Below the pieces are notes generated by a model. That model searched no databases. It saw only the letters and a program-made list of their open reading frames with translations, and was not told the DNA's origin. Positions 51,065 through 62,525 of a stretch of 64,000 bases of DNA are shown here, one piece after another; position 1 is the stretch's first letter; each line of letters opens with the position of its first letter. This DNA is from Lachnospiraceae bacterium (GTDB lineage Bacteria > Bacillota > Clostridia > Lachnospirales > Lachnospiraceae), in contig JAILPS010000012.1 in the NCBI GenBank assembly GCA_024699325.1, forward strand, positions 1 through 64,000. The letters are read 5' to 3'. A program made the position numbers and the translations under genes.

Positions 51065-51841
51065 TTATCCGATGCAGATAGTTCCGTCGAAGCTCTCAGA
51101 GAGCTTCTTAACCTCTGCTTCATTCTTAAGATCAACGCCCACAAACGCCTTCATAGCGATTGAGATGGAGTTTTCCTTCCTGAGATCAAAAACTGCCAGG
51201 CTCTTGTGGTTGTCATAACACATCTGTGTAGCTGTAAGGTCTATAACCTTGAGCTGCTCGTCCAAAACGCGCTCCATGGTGATAACATCATAGCGCTTAG
51301 CGTCAGGATTGATTGCAGGGTCGCTGTCGTACACGCCGTCGATTGACTTCGCAAGCAGTATCACATCTGCCTCCATTTCGATTGCTCGAAGGGCGATACC
51401 TGTGTCTGTTGAGAAGTATGGATGACCTGTGCCGCCGGCAAAGAATACCACCTTGCCCTGTGCAAAGCTCTCGTTAGCTGCATCCTTAGAGAACAGCTTG
51501 GTCATGGTTCCAACTGCAAATGGTGTGTAGATCTCTGTCTTTATGCCTGCTGCTCTGAAGATCTCAGACACATAAATGCAGTTCATGACAGTTGCAAGCA
51601 TGCCAATCTGATCGGCATGTGTGCGCTCGATGTCGTCAGAGGTGCGGCCCCTCCAGAAGTTGCCGCCGCCTATGATAACGCCTATCTCAACGCCTGAGTC
51701 CACAGCCTCCTTGACCTGTCTGGCCACGTCCCTTACTGTGTCCTCATTGAAGCCAAAATTCTTCTTTTTCCCCTCGGCGTCTGTGTAATTACAGCCGATA
51801 GCCTCGCCGGAAAGCTTAAGAAATACTCTCTTCTTATCCAT
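51065..51841 (-). CDS. pyrH: UMP kinase PyrH
   Basis: PyrH phosphorylates UMP to UDP. The amino-acid-kinase fold shows KRVFLKLSGEAIG, IGVIIGGGNFWRGR, FFAGGTGHPYFSTDT and ILLAKSIDGVYDSDP. At 258 residues it is slightly longer than most, mainly through an insertion around residues 17-27 (NYTDAEGKKKN). In many bacteria rpsB and tsf precede pyrH; here an OFA-type transporter gene and leuS lie upstream, with 9 bases between the transporter and pyrH. Confidence 0.97.
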   Translation of the reverse strand: MDKKRVFLKLSGEAIGCNYTDAEGKKKNFGFNEDTVRDVARQVKEAVDSGVEIGVIIGGGNFWRGRTSDDIERTHADQIGMLATVMNCIYVSEIFRAAGIKTEIYTPFAVGTMTKLFSKDAANESFAQGKVVFFAGGTGHPYFSTDTGIALRAIEMEADVILLAKSIDGVYDSDPAINPDAKRYDVITMERVLDEQLKVIDLTATQMCYDNHKSLAVFDLRKENSISIAMKAFVGVDLKNEAEVKKLSESFDGTICIG

Positions 51842-51850
51842 AAAAACCTC

Positions 51851-53206
51851 TTATTTATTCTCTGCAGCCTTGCCTGACTTTCTTACAAGGAAGAGTGAGC
51901 AAAGCAGAGCGACTACGTACAGTGCACATGTTACATAGAGAACTATCTGATAGCCCTCAGGGTTAACCTTCGCGCCGTCGTGATCTACCCATGTTCCGAA
52001 GTGATTTACGATGAATGTAGCCATCTGGTTACCTGTGAGACCTGCGATTGCCCATGCTGACAGTGTAAGACCGTGGATAGCTGAAATATTGCTCATACCA
52101 TAGTGATCTGACAGAAGTGTAGGAACGTTGGAGAAACCGCCGCCGTAGCCTGCATTTACCATGAAGATCAGGGCAAGAACGATAACGATGAGAAGTACAT
52201 TGCCCTCGCCGTTAGCGATACCGCCTGTCACGATTGTAAGAGCTGTAAGAGCTATAGATATGATGAAAATCATCTTGTAGATTGTGTTTCTGTCCTTCAT
52301 GTAATCAGCCCATGCAGAGAAACCTAAACGTCCGCCTGCGTTGAAGATAGCTGAAACTGTTGAGATGACACCTGCCATTCCAACTAAGCCGATACACTTA
52401 ACGATTGCCTTCTCCTGAGAGATGAGAGCCAGACCACATGTGATATTTAAGTAGAACATTACCCAGATACCAACGTAGTTTAAGATTGGCTTAGACTTGA
52501 TAACGTCGATCATGCCCTTGCCCTTCTCGGTCTTCTGAGGCTCAACCCAGCCAGCTGGCTTCTTGAGAAGCAGATGGCCTATAAACATCATTACGAAATA
52601 AATTGCTGCGAGGATCATGAACATCTTCCATACGCCTGAACCGTCGCTCACGCCATCAGCTGAATAAACTGAGAGACCTGTGAGCATGCTTGTCATGATA
52701 GGTGAAGCGATAGCCTTCGCAGCACCAAAACCTGCAACTGATAAACCTGTTGCGAGACCCTTCTGATCAGGGAACCACAGCATGAGTGTCTTGACCGGTG
52801 ACAGATAACCTGTACCTAAGCCGATACCCATGATGAAACCGTATGAAACGTAGATACCTACTAACGCTACTACACTGCCTTTATGGTCGCCACCGTACTT
52901 GATGAAGAAACCTGTGAGGAACATACCAAGCGCGAAGCAGATGGTACCGATAAGTGATGATCTGTGAATGTTCTTCTCAACTGAGTTGCCGAGAAATGCG
53001 GCGCTCATGCCGAGGAAGAAGATGGCAAATGAGAATGCCCACTCTGTTGCTGCCTTGGAGAAGCCGATGTAATCAGCGATCTCCTGGCTGAAGATTGACC
53101 AGCAGTATACAGTACCGATACTGCAGTGTAACAGTAATGCAGGGATGGCGCCGCGAATCCACTTATTCTCTCTCCAGCCACCCTGACTTGTCTTAGAACT
53201 ACCCAT
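51851..53206 (-). CDS. OFA-family (oxalate/formate antiporter-like) MFS transporter
   Basis: This 451-residue membrane protein has about 12 membrane segments. The first includes GTVYCWSIFSQEIADYIGFS, close to the oxalate:formate antiporter group of the major facilitator superfamily; later segments include GIGLGTGYLSPVKTLMLWFPDQKGLATG, quoted here only in part as GIGLGTGYLSPVKTLMLWF. The substrate is not certain: members move oxalate, formate, lactate, pyruvate or other monocarboxylates. It lies 17 bases after leuS and 9 bases before pyrH, inside a row of housekeeping genes, which is unusual. Confidence 0.88.
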   Translation of the reverse strand: MGSSKTSQGGWRENKWIRGAIPALLLHCSIGTVYCWSIFSQEIADYIGFSKAATEWAFSFAIFFLGMSAAFLGNSVEKNIHRSSLIGTICFALGMFLTGFFIKYGGDHKGSVVALVGIYVSYGFIMGIGLGTGYLSPVKTLMLWFPDQKGLATGLSVAGFGAAKAIASPIMTSMLTGLSVYSADGVSDGSGVWKMFMILAAIYFVMMFIGHLLLKKPAGWVEPQKTEKGKGMIDVIKSKPILNYVGIWVMFYLNITCGLALISQEKAIVKCIGLVGMAGVISTVSAIFNAGGRLGFSAWADYMKDRNTIYKMIFIISIALTALTIVTGGIANGEGNVLLIVIVLALIFMVNAGYGGGFSNVPTLLSDHYGMSNISAIHGLTLSAWAIAGLTGNQMATFIVNHFGTWVDHDGAKVNPEGYQIVLYVTCALYVVALLCSLFLVRKSGKAAENK

Positions 53207-53223
53207 GATTTAGAATCCTCCAA

Positions 53224-55629
53224 TTATTTCATAACAATATTTACAAGCTTGCCGGGAACATAAATCTCCTTGATGATTGTTCCTGTAAGTCTTGCTGAAA
53301 CTGCTTCCTTCGCAAGTGCGATAGCGCTGTCCTTATCGATGTCAGCAGGTGCGTCGATCACGGCGCGGGTCTTGCCGTTAATCTGAGCTACGAGCTTGAT
53401 TGTCGCCTCGACGGTCTTGTCGTCGTCGTGCTCAGGCCACTGTGCGTTATAGAGTCTGCCCTCAAATCCGGCGATGTTCCATAACTCCTCCGTGATGTGT
53501 GGCGCAACAGGATTTAAGAGGATTATAAATGTCTTAAACTCTGCCTTGGTTATTCTGCCAGCCTTATAGAAGTCATTTACAAGACTCATCATGGCTGCGA
53601 TTGCAGTATTAAACTTCATGGCCTCGAAGTCAGATGACACCTTCTTGATGGTCTGGTGCATCTTAACCTCTAACTCCTCTGAGAAGCCCTCTCCGTCAAC
53701 GATCATGTCCTGAAGCTTCCATACTCTCTCGAGGAATCTTCTACATCCCTTAACGCCCTCCTCGCTCCAGCTTGCAGCTAAATCGAAGGCGCCGATGAAC
53801 ATCTCGTATGTACGAAGCGTATCTGCTCCAAATTCGTTGACAACGTCGTCCGGATTGACAACATTGCCACGGCTCTTGGACATCTTCTCACCGTTAGAAC
53901 CTAAAATCATTCCGTGTGATGTTCTCTTGCTGTAAGGCTCAGCACATGGAACGATTCCCTGGTCATATAAGAACTTATGCCAGAAACGTGAATACAGGAG
54001 GTGGAGTGTTGTGTGCTCCATACCGCCGTTGTACCAGTCAACAGGCATCCAGTACTTCAAAGCCTCAGGGCTTGCAAGCGCGTTGTCGTTGTCAGGATCT
54101 GTGTATCTTAAGAAATACCATGAAGAACCTGCCCACTGTGGCATGGTGTCTGTCTCACGCTTGGCAGGTCCGCCACAGCATGGACACTTGACATTAACCC
54201 AGTCTTCCATGGCTGCGAGAGGTGACTCGCCGTTGTCTGTAGGCATGTAGCTCTCAACCTCAGGAAGCACCAGAGGAAGATCCTCCTCCTTGAGCGGAAC
54301 GTAACCGCACTTATCGCAGTGGATAATCGGGATTGGCTCGCCCCAGTATCTCTGGCGTGAGAATACCCAGTCACGAAGCTTGAAATTCTTCTTGGAACGT
54401 CCGATGCCCTTCTCCTCGAGATAGTCAATCATGGTTCTCTTGGCAGTTGCAAAATCCATGCCGTTTAAGAAGTCTGAGTTGACCATGGTACCTGTCTTAG
54501 CCTCAAATACCTCTTCCTGAACATCCCTGCCGCCTGCGACAACCTCGATGATTGGCATGTTGAACTTCTTGGCAAACTCCCAGTCACGAGAATCGTGGGC
54601 AGGAACCGCCATGATAGCGCCTGTTCCGTATGTCATGAGAACATAGTCTGAAATCCAGATAGGAATCTCCTTACCTGTCACAGGATTTACAGCTGTAAGA
54701 CCATCGATGCAAACGCCGGTCTTATCCTTGGCGAGCTCACTTCTCTCGAAGTCGCTCTTCTTGGCAGCCTCATCCCTGTAGGCCATAATCTCGTCATAAT
54801 TCTTAATGTCAGCCTTAAACTTGTCAATGTATGGATGCTCAGGAGACATTACCATATATGTGACACCGAAGAGTGTGTCAGGTCTTGTTGTGTAAACTGT
54901 GAGCTTCTCGTCCTTGCCGGCCAGTGTGAAATCAACCTCGGCGCCCTCGCTTCTTCCAATCCAGTTCTTCTGTGAAACCTTAACTCTCTCGATATAGTCA
55001 ACGCCGTCTAAATCGTCGATAAGCTTGTCAGCGTACTCTGTGATCTTGAGCATCCACTGGCTCTTAACCTTGCGGACAACAGGAGCACCGCATCTCTCGC
55101 AGACGCCGTTTACAACCTCCTCGTTGGCCAGACCAACCTTACATGATGTACACCAGTTGATGGGCATCTCAGTCTTGTAGGCAAGGCCTGCGTTAAACAG
55201 CTTAAGGAAAATCCACTGTGTCCAGTGGTAATAATTAGGATCTGTTGTGTTGATCTCTCTGTCCCAGTCAAATGAGAAGCCAAGTGACTGAAGCTGCTCC
55301 TTGAAACGTGCAACATTGTTCTTCGTTACAAGTCTTGGATGGATCTTATTCTTAATAGCAAAATTCTCTGTAGGAAGGCCAAATGCGTCCCATCCCATAG
55401 GATAGAGAACATTGTATCCCTGCATTCTTCTCTTTCTTGACACGATATCAAGAGCTGTGTAAGGTCTTGGATGACCAACGTGAAGTCCCTGTCCTGACGG
55501 ATACGGGAACTCTACAAGTGCATAAAACTTTGGCTTTGTGAAGTCGTTCGTTGCTGCAAATGCTTTCTCATCCAGCCAGGTCTTCTGCCACTTAGGCTCG
55601 ATGACCTTCGGATTATATGACTGACTCAT
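53224..55629 (-). CDS. leuS: Leucyl-tRNA synthetase
   Basis: LeuS charges tRNA-Leu. The HIGH-type motif is [15 protein letters not shown] near residue 48, the KMSKS loop is [11 protein letters not shown] near residue 570, and the CP1 editing domain has [15 protein letters not shown] zinc site is indicated by CTSC and CERCGAP. The length of 801 residues matches the bacterial form. It is the first gene of a long row reaching luxS, with a strong promoter about 70 bases upstream. I found no T-box leader. Confidence 0.98.
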   Translation of the reverse strand: MSQSYNPKVIEPKWQKTWLDEKAFAATNDFTKPKFYALVEFPYPSGQGLHVGHPRPYTALDIVSRKRRMQGYNVLYPMGWDAFGLPTENFAIKNKIHPRLVTKNNVARFKEQLQSLGFSFDWDREINTTDPNYYHWTQWIFLKLFNAGLAYKTEMPINWCTSCKVGLANEEVVNGVCERCGAPVVRKVKSQWMLKITEYADKLIDDLDGVDYIERVKVSQKNWIGRSEGAEVDFTLAGKDEKLTVYTTRPDTLFGVTYMVMSPEHPYIDKFKADIKNYDEIMAYRDEAAKKSDFERSELAKDKTGVCIDGLTAVNPVTGKEIPIWISDYVLMTYGTGAIMAVPAHDSRDWEFAKKFNMPIIEVVAGGRDVQEEVFEAKTGTMVNSDFLNGMDFATAKRTMIDYLEEKGIGRSKKNFKLRDWVFSRQRYWGEPIPIIHCDKCGYVPLKEEDLPLVLPEVESYMPTDNGESPLAAMEDWVNVKCPCCGGPAKRETDTMPQWAGSSWYFLRYTDPDNDNALASPEALKYWMPVDWYNGGMEHTTLHLLYSRFWHKFLYDQGIVPCAEPYSKRTSHGMILGSNGEKMSKSRGNVVNPDDVVNEFGADTLRTYEMFIGAFDLAASWSEEGVKGCRRFLERVWKLQDMIVDGEGFSEELEVKMHQTIKKVSSDFEAMKFNTAIAAMMSLVNDFYKAGRITKAEFKTFIILLNPVAPHITEELWNIAGFEGRLYNAQWPEHDDDKTVEATIKLVAQINGKTRAVIDAPADIDKDSAIALAKEAVSARLTGTIIKEIYVPGKLVNIVMK

Positions 55630-55680
55630 ACAATTTGCCTCCTGTTATAATTTAAAAATGTACGTAAAAACACAACCTTA

Positions 55681-55708
55681 ATGATAACACAAGGCATAGA
55701 TTTGTCAA
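55681..55708 (-). promoter_or_regulatory. Sigma-A promoter of leuS
   Basis: TTGACA and TATCAT on the minus strand are separated by 16 bases, about 50 bases before the leuS start at 55629. The short leader leaves no room for a T-box. Confidence 0.8.
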
Positions 55709-55770
55709 GATAAAATGCACACGCGGGGCTGTTTATGTGGAGTGTGTTTTTACATTTAAACAACAAAACA

Positions 55771-55790
55771 GGGGACGATAAATCGTCCCC
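55771..55790 (-). terminator. Intrinsic terminator of guaB
   Basis: GGGGACGATTTATCGTCCCC followed by TGTTTTGTT on the minus strand, 17 bases past the guaB stop codon. Confidence 0.88.
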
Positions 55791-55806
55791 TGAAAAATGT
55801 GTAATA

Positions 55807-57273
<1,467 letters not shown>

Positions 57274-57293
57274 TTAGAATTTATTATAATTTA

Positions 57294-57316
57294 GGTGCAG
57301 ATATAAAACCTGCACC
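57294..57316 (-). promoter_or_regulatory. Leader hairpin of guaB
   Basis: GGTGCAG-GTTTTATAT-CTGCACC (7-pair stem) lies in the 5' leader between promoter and start. It resembles no riboswitch that I recognise and may be a stabilising stem-loop. Confidence 0.45.
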
Positions 57317-57342
57317 CCATATATTTTGAATTATTGCACACG

Positions 57343-57371
57343 ATTTTAACAAATAAAGCCCCCAATGTCAA
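57343..57371 (-). promoter_or_regulatory. Sigma-A promoter of guaB
   Basis: TTGACA and TAAAAT on the minus strand are separated by 17 bases; predicted leader about 75 bases. No terminator is visible between the pepT stop at 57490 and this promoter. Confidence 0.85.
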
Positions 57372-57489
57372 ACCATATTTTAAACAAATTTTTAAAAATG
57401 ATGGTGGTCCACATATGCGATATGCCTAATGGCCGGAAAATGCGGGATTATTTGCGAAACACATGCCAATTCATAAACTGTGCAAATGC

Positions 57490-58713
57490 TTACACGCTCA
57501 TGCCGGAATATATCTTCACGATATTGACTAACACATCCACCACCCTGTCCATTCTCTCTGCGGTGATGCATTCGTATTCTCCGTGGAAGTTAAAACCGCC
57601 CGTTCCGAGGTTTGGACATGGAAGTCCCTCGTATGAGAGTCTCGCGCCGTCCGTGCCGCCTCTCACGGGAATGCTCACAGGCTCAATTCCTGCCTCTCTC
57701 ATGGCCTGCTCTGCCACTCTGATAAGGTGCATGTGGGGCTCGATTTTTTCAAGCATATTGTAGTACTGATCCCTCTGGCTGACACTTACCGTGCCCTCGC
57801 CGTATTTGTCGTTAAGCCTTCCAGCAATCTCTGTAAGCAGCCTCTTCCTGGCCTCAAACTTCTCCCTGTCGTGGTCTCTTACAATGTATGAAAGCCTCGC
57901 CTGGGAGACACTTCCCTCCATGCCTGTAAGGTGGAAGAAGCCCTCTCTGTCCTCTGTGTGCTCAGGCCTCTCTCCCGCAGGAAGCGCCATGTGAAACTCC
58001 ATGGCAACATTTTGCGCGTTGATCATGGTATCCTTGGCAGAGCCCGGATGAACGCTTAAGCCCTTAACCATTACCGTCGCCGCAGAGGCATTAAAATTCT
58101 CATACTCTATCTCGTCGATATCACCGCCGTCCACAGTGTATGCATATTTCGCGCCAAAGCCTGCAACGTCGAAGAAGTCTGCGCCCTCTCCAATCTCCTC
58201 GTCCGGCGTGAAGCCAATGCTTATCGGTCCGTGGGGAATATTTTCTGTGATAATTCTCTCAAGCGCGGTCATAATCTCCGCGTCGCCGCTCTTGTCATCT
58301 GCGCCGAGAAGCGTTGTGCCGTCGCTGGTTATAACAGTCTCGCCCTTAAACCTCTCCATAAAAGGAAACATAGCCGGGTCAAGCACTCTGCCGCTTGGAA
58401 GCGCTATAGGGCCACCCTGATAGTTTTCGTGGAGGATGGGCTTGACATTAAGTCCGCTAGCGTCAGGCGCCGTGTCCATGTGGGCGATAAAACCTATGGG
58501 CGTTCTGTCCTCATACCCGACCGTTGCCGGAAGAAAACCGTAGACATAGCATTTGTCCGTGACATGCACATTAGTTAGCCCCAACTCTTTTAGCTGTTTT
58601 TCAAGCAGTCTTGCCAGGTCAAACTCCCCCGCAAAGCTGGGATGTGTTCCCGTGGTCTCATCAGATGTGGTGTGTATCTTCACATAATCCAACAATCTCT
58701 CATAAGCTCTCAT
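57490..58713 (-). CDS. pepT: Tripeptide aminopeptidase PepT
   Basis: PepT removes the N-terminal residue from tripeptides in the cytoplasm. It belongs to the M20 zinc peptidases: metal ligands in GFIAHMDTAPDASG and LLGADDKSGDAEI, and the catalytic Glu pair in FTPDEEIGEGADFFD. A dimerisation domain with LSVHPGSAKDTMINA is in the middle and GGTDGARLSYEGLPCPNLG near the end completes the site. The length of 407 residues is usual. Confidence 0.97.
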   Translation of the reverse strand: MRAYERLLDYVKIHTTSDETTGTHPSFAGEFDLARLLEKQLKELGLTNVHVTDKCYVYGFLPATVGYEDRTPIGFIAHMDTAPDASGLNVKPILHENYQGGPIALPSGRVLDPAMFPFMERFKGETVITSDGTTLLGADDKSGDAEIMTALERIITENIPHGPISIGFTPDEEIGEGADFFDVAGFGAKYAYTVDGGDIDEIEYENFNASAATVMVKGLSVHPGSAKDTMINAQNVAMEFHMALPAGERPEHTEDREGFFHLTGMEGSVSQARLSYIVRDHDREKFEARKRLLTEIAGRLNDKYGEGTVSVSQRDQYYNMLEKIEPHMHLIRVAEQAMREAGIEPVSIPVRGGTDGARLSYEGLPCPNLGTGGFNFHGEYECITAERMDRVVDVLVNIVKIYSGMSV

Positions 58714-58733
58714 AATCTACCTCTTATAACTAA

Positions 58734-58757
58734 AGGGGCCGCATAAATGCTGCCCCT
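58734..58757 (-). terminator. Hairpin between the 169-residue protein gene and pepT
   Basis: AGGGGC-A-GCA-TTTA-TGC-G-GCCCCT followed by TTTAG on the minus strand; a moderate terminator just after the stop at 58763. Confidence 0.6.
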
Positions 58758-58762
58758 GATGA

Positions 58763-59272
58763 TTAACAATTGATATAAACCTTTCTAGGTGAAGTGTACT
58801 TCATGGCGCCTAAAAGCTTCTCGTTCGGCTCAAACAGAACAATCTGTCTGCCCTCCTTGCCAGAGTAGATAAACGCGTAAACTACAGCGCCATCCATGTG
58901 TGATGTGTAGTCTACAATCTTCGCGCCGCTCTTAGGATTCTCAAGCATCGGCTTAATCTGCGAGCTGTTCTTGAGCGCAATCACCTCAATCTTATCCATG
59001 GGATACTCGCCGGCCTTCTTCCTTGAAGATCTGTTGAAGATTTTGTCCACATTAAGCTGATCGCCAAGGTATGTGTATTCATACTCAACATTGAGCTTAG
59101 GGAAAACCCAGACATATACAAGAATCAGAGCCACAAATATCAAAAGGAATATCCAGTTGATTAAACCTAATAAAAATGAGACAACCGCAAGCACAATAGT
59201 GCCAATCTTCAGAATCGGAGCGTATGCCGGAGTCTGTCTCGCAATCAATACCTCTACAAATGTGTCAGCCAT
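58763..59272 (-). CDS. Two-segment membrane protein of unknown function (DUF6106-like)
   Basis: The 169-residue protein has two adjacent membrane segments (about residues 20-60) and a soluble domain that looks like a bacterial PH-type fold: YEYTYLGDQLNVDKIFNR, then short strands, ending YTSPRKVYI. It resembles a family I remember as DUF6106, common in Lachnospiraceae, but the name is from memory. The start follows GAGGTG. A hairpin separates it from groEL upstream. Confidence 0.75.
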   Translation of the reverse strand: MADTFVEVLIARQTPAYAPILKIGTIVLAVVSFLLGLINWIFLLIFVALILVYVWVFPKLNVEYEYTYLGDQLNVDKIFNRSSRKKAGEYPMDKIEVIALKNSSQIKPMLENPKSGAKIVDYTSHMDGAVVYAFIYSGKEGRQIVLFEPNEKLLGAMKYTSPRKVYINC

Positions 59273-59291
59273 AAATTCACCTCAATACTAA

Positions 59292-59319
59292 GAATGGGAA
59301 CGTTTTGCCGTTCCCATTC
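59292..59319 (-). terminator. Terminator hairpin after groEL
   Basis: GAATGGGAACG and CGTTCCCATTC form an 11-pair stem about 37 bases past the groEL stop. The T run is weak on the minus strand (TTAGTATTG). Confidence 0.65.
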
Positions 59320-59355
59320 AATTATATAGATTTTTCTGATAATTGCAAGTATTTA

Positions 59356-60990
<1,635 letters not shown>

Positions 60991-60994
60991 TTAA

Positions 60995-61282
60995 TTATTT
61001 CTCTAAGATAGCAAGAATATCGTTCTGCTTAACAATGATGTACTCCTGACCTTCAACCTTGATCTCTGTGCCGGCGTACTTAGAGTAGAATACCTGATCG
61101 CCAGGCTTAACCTGCATCTTGACTTCCTTGCCGTCTACAACACCACCGGGTCCTACTGCAACAACCTCTGCCTGCTGTGGCTTCTCCTTGGCTGAACCTG
61201 TGAGAACGATGCCAGACTTGGTTGTCTCCTCAGCCTCAAGCTGCTTAAGTACGACTCTGTCGCTTAATGGTACTAACTTCAT
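60995..61282 (-). CDS. groES: Co-chaperonin GroES
   Basis: GroES caps the GroEL ring. The 95-residue protein begins MKLVPLSDRVVLKQLEAEE, has the mobile loop TKSGIVLTGSAKEKPQQAEV and ends with DILAILE. It is the first gene of groESL and is expected to be heat-inducible through HrcA at the CIRCE site. Confidence 0.98.
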   Translation of the reverse strand: MKLVPLSDRVVLKQLEAEETTKSGIVLTGSAKEKPQQAEVVAVGPGGVVDGKEVKMQVKPGDQVFYSKYAGTEIKVEGQEYIIVKQNDILAILEK

Positions 61283-61331
61283 AATAAAGCCTCCTTCTTT
61301 AACACAAATTGTGTGTGTCTTTGATGTTTTG

Positions 61332-61358
61332 TTAGCACTCTCTTTGTTTGAGTGCTTA
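61332..61358. promoter_or_regulatory. CIRCE element (HrcA operator) of groESL
   Basis: TTAGCACTC-N9-GAGTGCTTA on the plus strand matches the CIRCE consensus TTAGCACTC-N9-GAGTGCTAA with one change. It lies 50 bases upstream of groES, so HrcA should repress the operon until heat shock. Confidence 0.95.
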
Positions 61359-61411
61359 AAATGTTTTATAATTTTATCCCACCCCCATAAGGAAGTGGGA
61401 TTATTAACTGA

Positions 61412-61627
61412 TTATTCTGTCACTGTCTCAGCCTGGACATCATCTAAAGATATCTCGCTGTATGATCTCTCTGCTGTCTCTGTCTCCTCAGAGTCAACCT
61501 CCTCGAATTCATCGTCAAGTTCTGCGCTGAAACTCTCGCACTGCTTCTTATATGCCACATATGCAGCTGCACATGCGCCAACTACTGCTCCGCCAACAAG
61601 GACCTTAAGTATCTTACTGTCTGACAT
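61412..61627 (-). CDS. Small single-span membrane protein with acidic tail
   Basis: The 71-residue protein has one membrane segment (about residues 7-24, VLVGGAVVGACAAAYVAY) and a strongly acidic tail (DDEFEEVDSEETETAE). The start follows GAAAGGAG. No family is recognised. It lies just upstream of groESL but should be transcribed separately from it. Confidence 0.65.
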   Translation of the reverse strand: MSDSKILKVLVGGAVVGACAAAYVAYKKQCESFSAELDDEFEEVDSEETETAERSYSEISLDDVQAETVTE

Positions 61628-61734
61628 GCCTAACTCCTTTCAAAACCCTACCTTTGAAAACGTTACTTATTGTAATACCATTTTTCAAAAAAGAAAAGGG
61701 GTATTTTTAAAAAAATGATAAAACTTTGCAAAAA

Positions 61735-62469
61735 CTAATCATAAATCTTGTTGCTCTTCTTCTCCTCAGGCGGAACTATGCTGTTAAGCTTCGTCATAGC
61801 CCTGACAACAGCGGTCTTGGCCTCCTTCCAAGGAGCGTCGTGATAGTTGTAATCAAACTTGTTGATAAACCACTGCACATCGTCCTCAACTCTTCGCATA
61901 TTTTCAAGATAAATGTCTGTAGTAACCTTCACGAATTCGTCAAGCATTTTGCCGCTCATTTCGCCGGAAGCGTCCTGTAAGAGTCTTCCGAAATGTCCTG
62001 TGCAGAAGCCCTTGCACTTCTTATACTTCTCCCTGAACTTATCGTCCGTCTTATACAGATACAGTATGGTGTAGATATATCTGTCGTAGAGATCCTTCAC
62101 TCTGTCGCACACGAAGCATGTGGACTGAAGATTCTTCACATAGTCAACCACAGGTGAGCCCTTCTTAAACAGACCGCCCTTCAGAGGATTCTTAGCAAGC
62201 GCCTCAATCTCTCTGTTGGTCTTCTCCATGTGAGTCTTCATCATGAGAGCTAACCCCAGCCTGTTCTCCTTATCGTAGAGCATTTGCATATGGTTCTTGC
62301 AAAAACCCAGCTTGTCGGTCTGCAGTCTGAAGCGGTCATCCATGTAGCTTGGTCCAAGCGTAAATGATATGGCGTCCGCCTCGATATCTCTGTACATCAG
62401 GCACACAGGGCACTCGCAGTCCTTCTCAAACGCATCATTTACAGGTATCGCATATATTTTCTCAGCCAT
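61735..62469 (-). CDS. Cysteine/histidine-motif protein, DUF6062-like
   Basis: The 244-residue cytoplasmic protein has four evenly spread metal-type motifs: CECPVC (about 18-23), CKNH (about 57-60), CFVC (about 123-126) and CTGH (about 162-165). They would make two C2-CH zinc sites in two similar halves. The pattern matches a family I remember as DUF6062, frequent in Lachnospiraceae. The rest is helical and charged. The function is unknown. The gene follows glnS by about 57 bases, separated by a hairpin. Confidence 0.8.
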   Translation of the reverse strand: MAEKIYAIPVNDAFEKDCECPVCLMYRDIEADAISFTLGPSYMDDRFRLQTDKLGFCKNHMQMLYDKENRLGLALMMKTHMEKTNREIEALAKNPLKGGLFKKGSPVVDYVKNLQSTCFVCDRVKDLYDRYIYTILYLYKTDDKFREKYKKCKGFCTGHFGRLLQDASGEMSGKMLDEFVKVTTDIYLENMRRVEDDVQWFINKFDYNYHDAPWKEAKTAVVRAMTKLNSIVPPEEKKSNKIYD

Positions 62470-62488
62470 AAAACCCCCGTTTTAAAAT

Positions 62489-62518
62489 ATCCGCCCCACC
62501 TGGAAATATGGAGCGGAT
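62489..62518 (-). terminator. Hairpin after glnS
   Basis: ATCCGCTCCA and TGGGGCGGAT form a 10-pair stem with one G-U pair, then ATTTTAAAA on the minus strand, directly after the glnS stop. It lies 20 bases before the next gene, so it may terminate only partly. Confidence 0.6.
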
Positions 62519-62525
62519 AACATCA

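Noticed and set aside
53224-55708. T-box leader before leuS
   Set aside because: Only about 50 bases separate promoter and start, with no T-box sequence or terminator pair.
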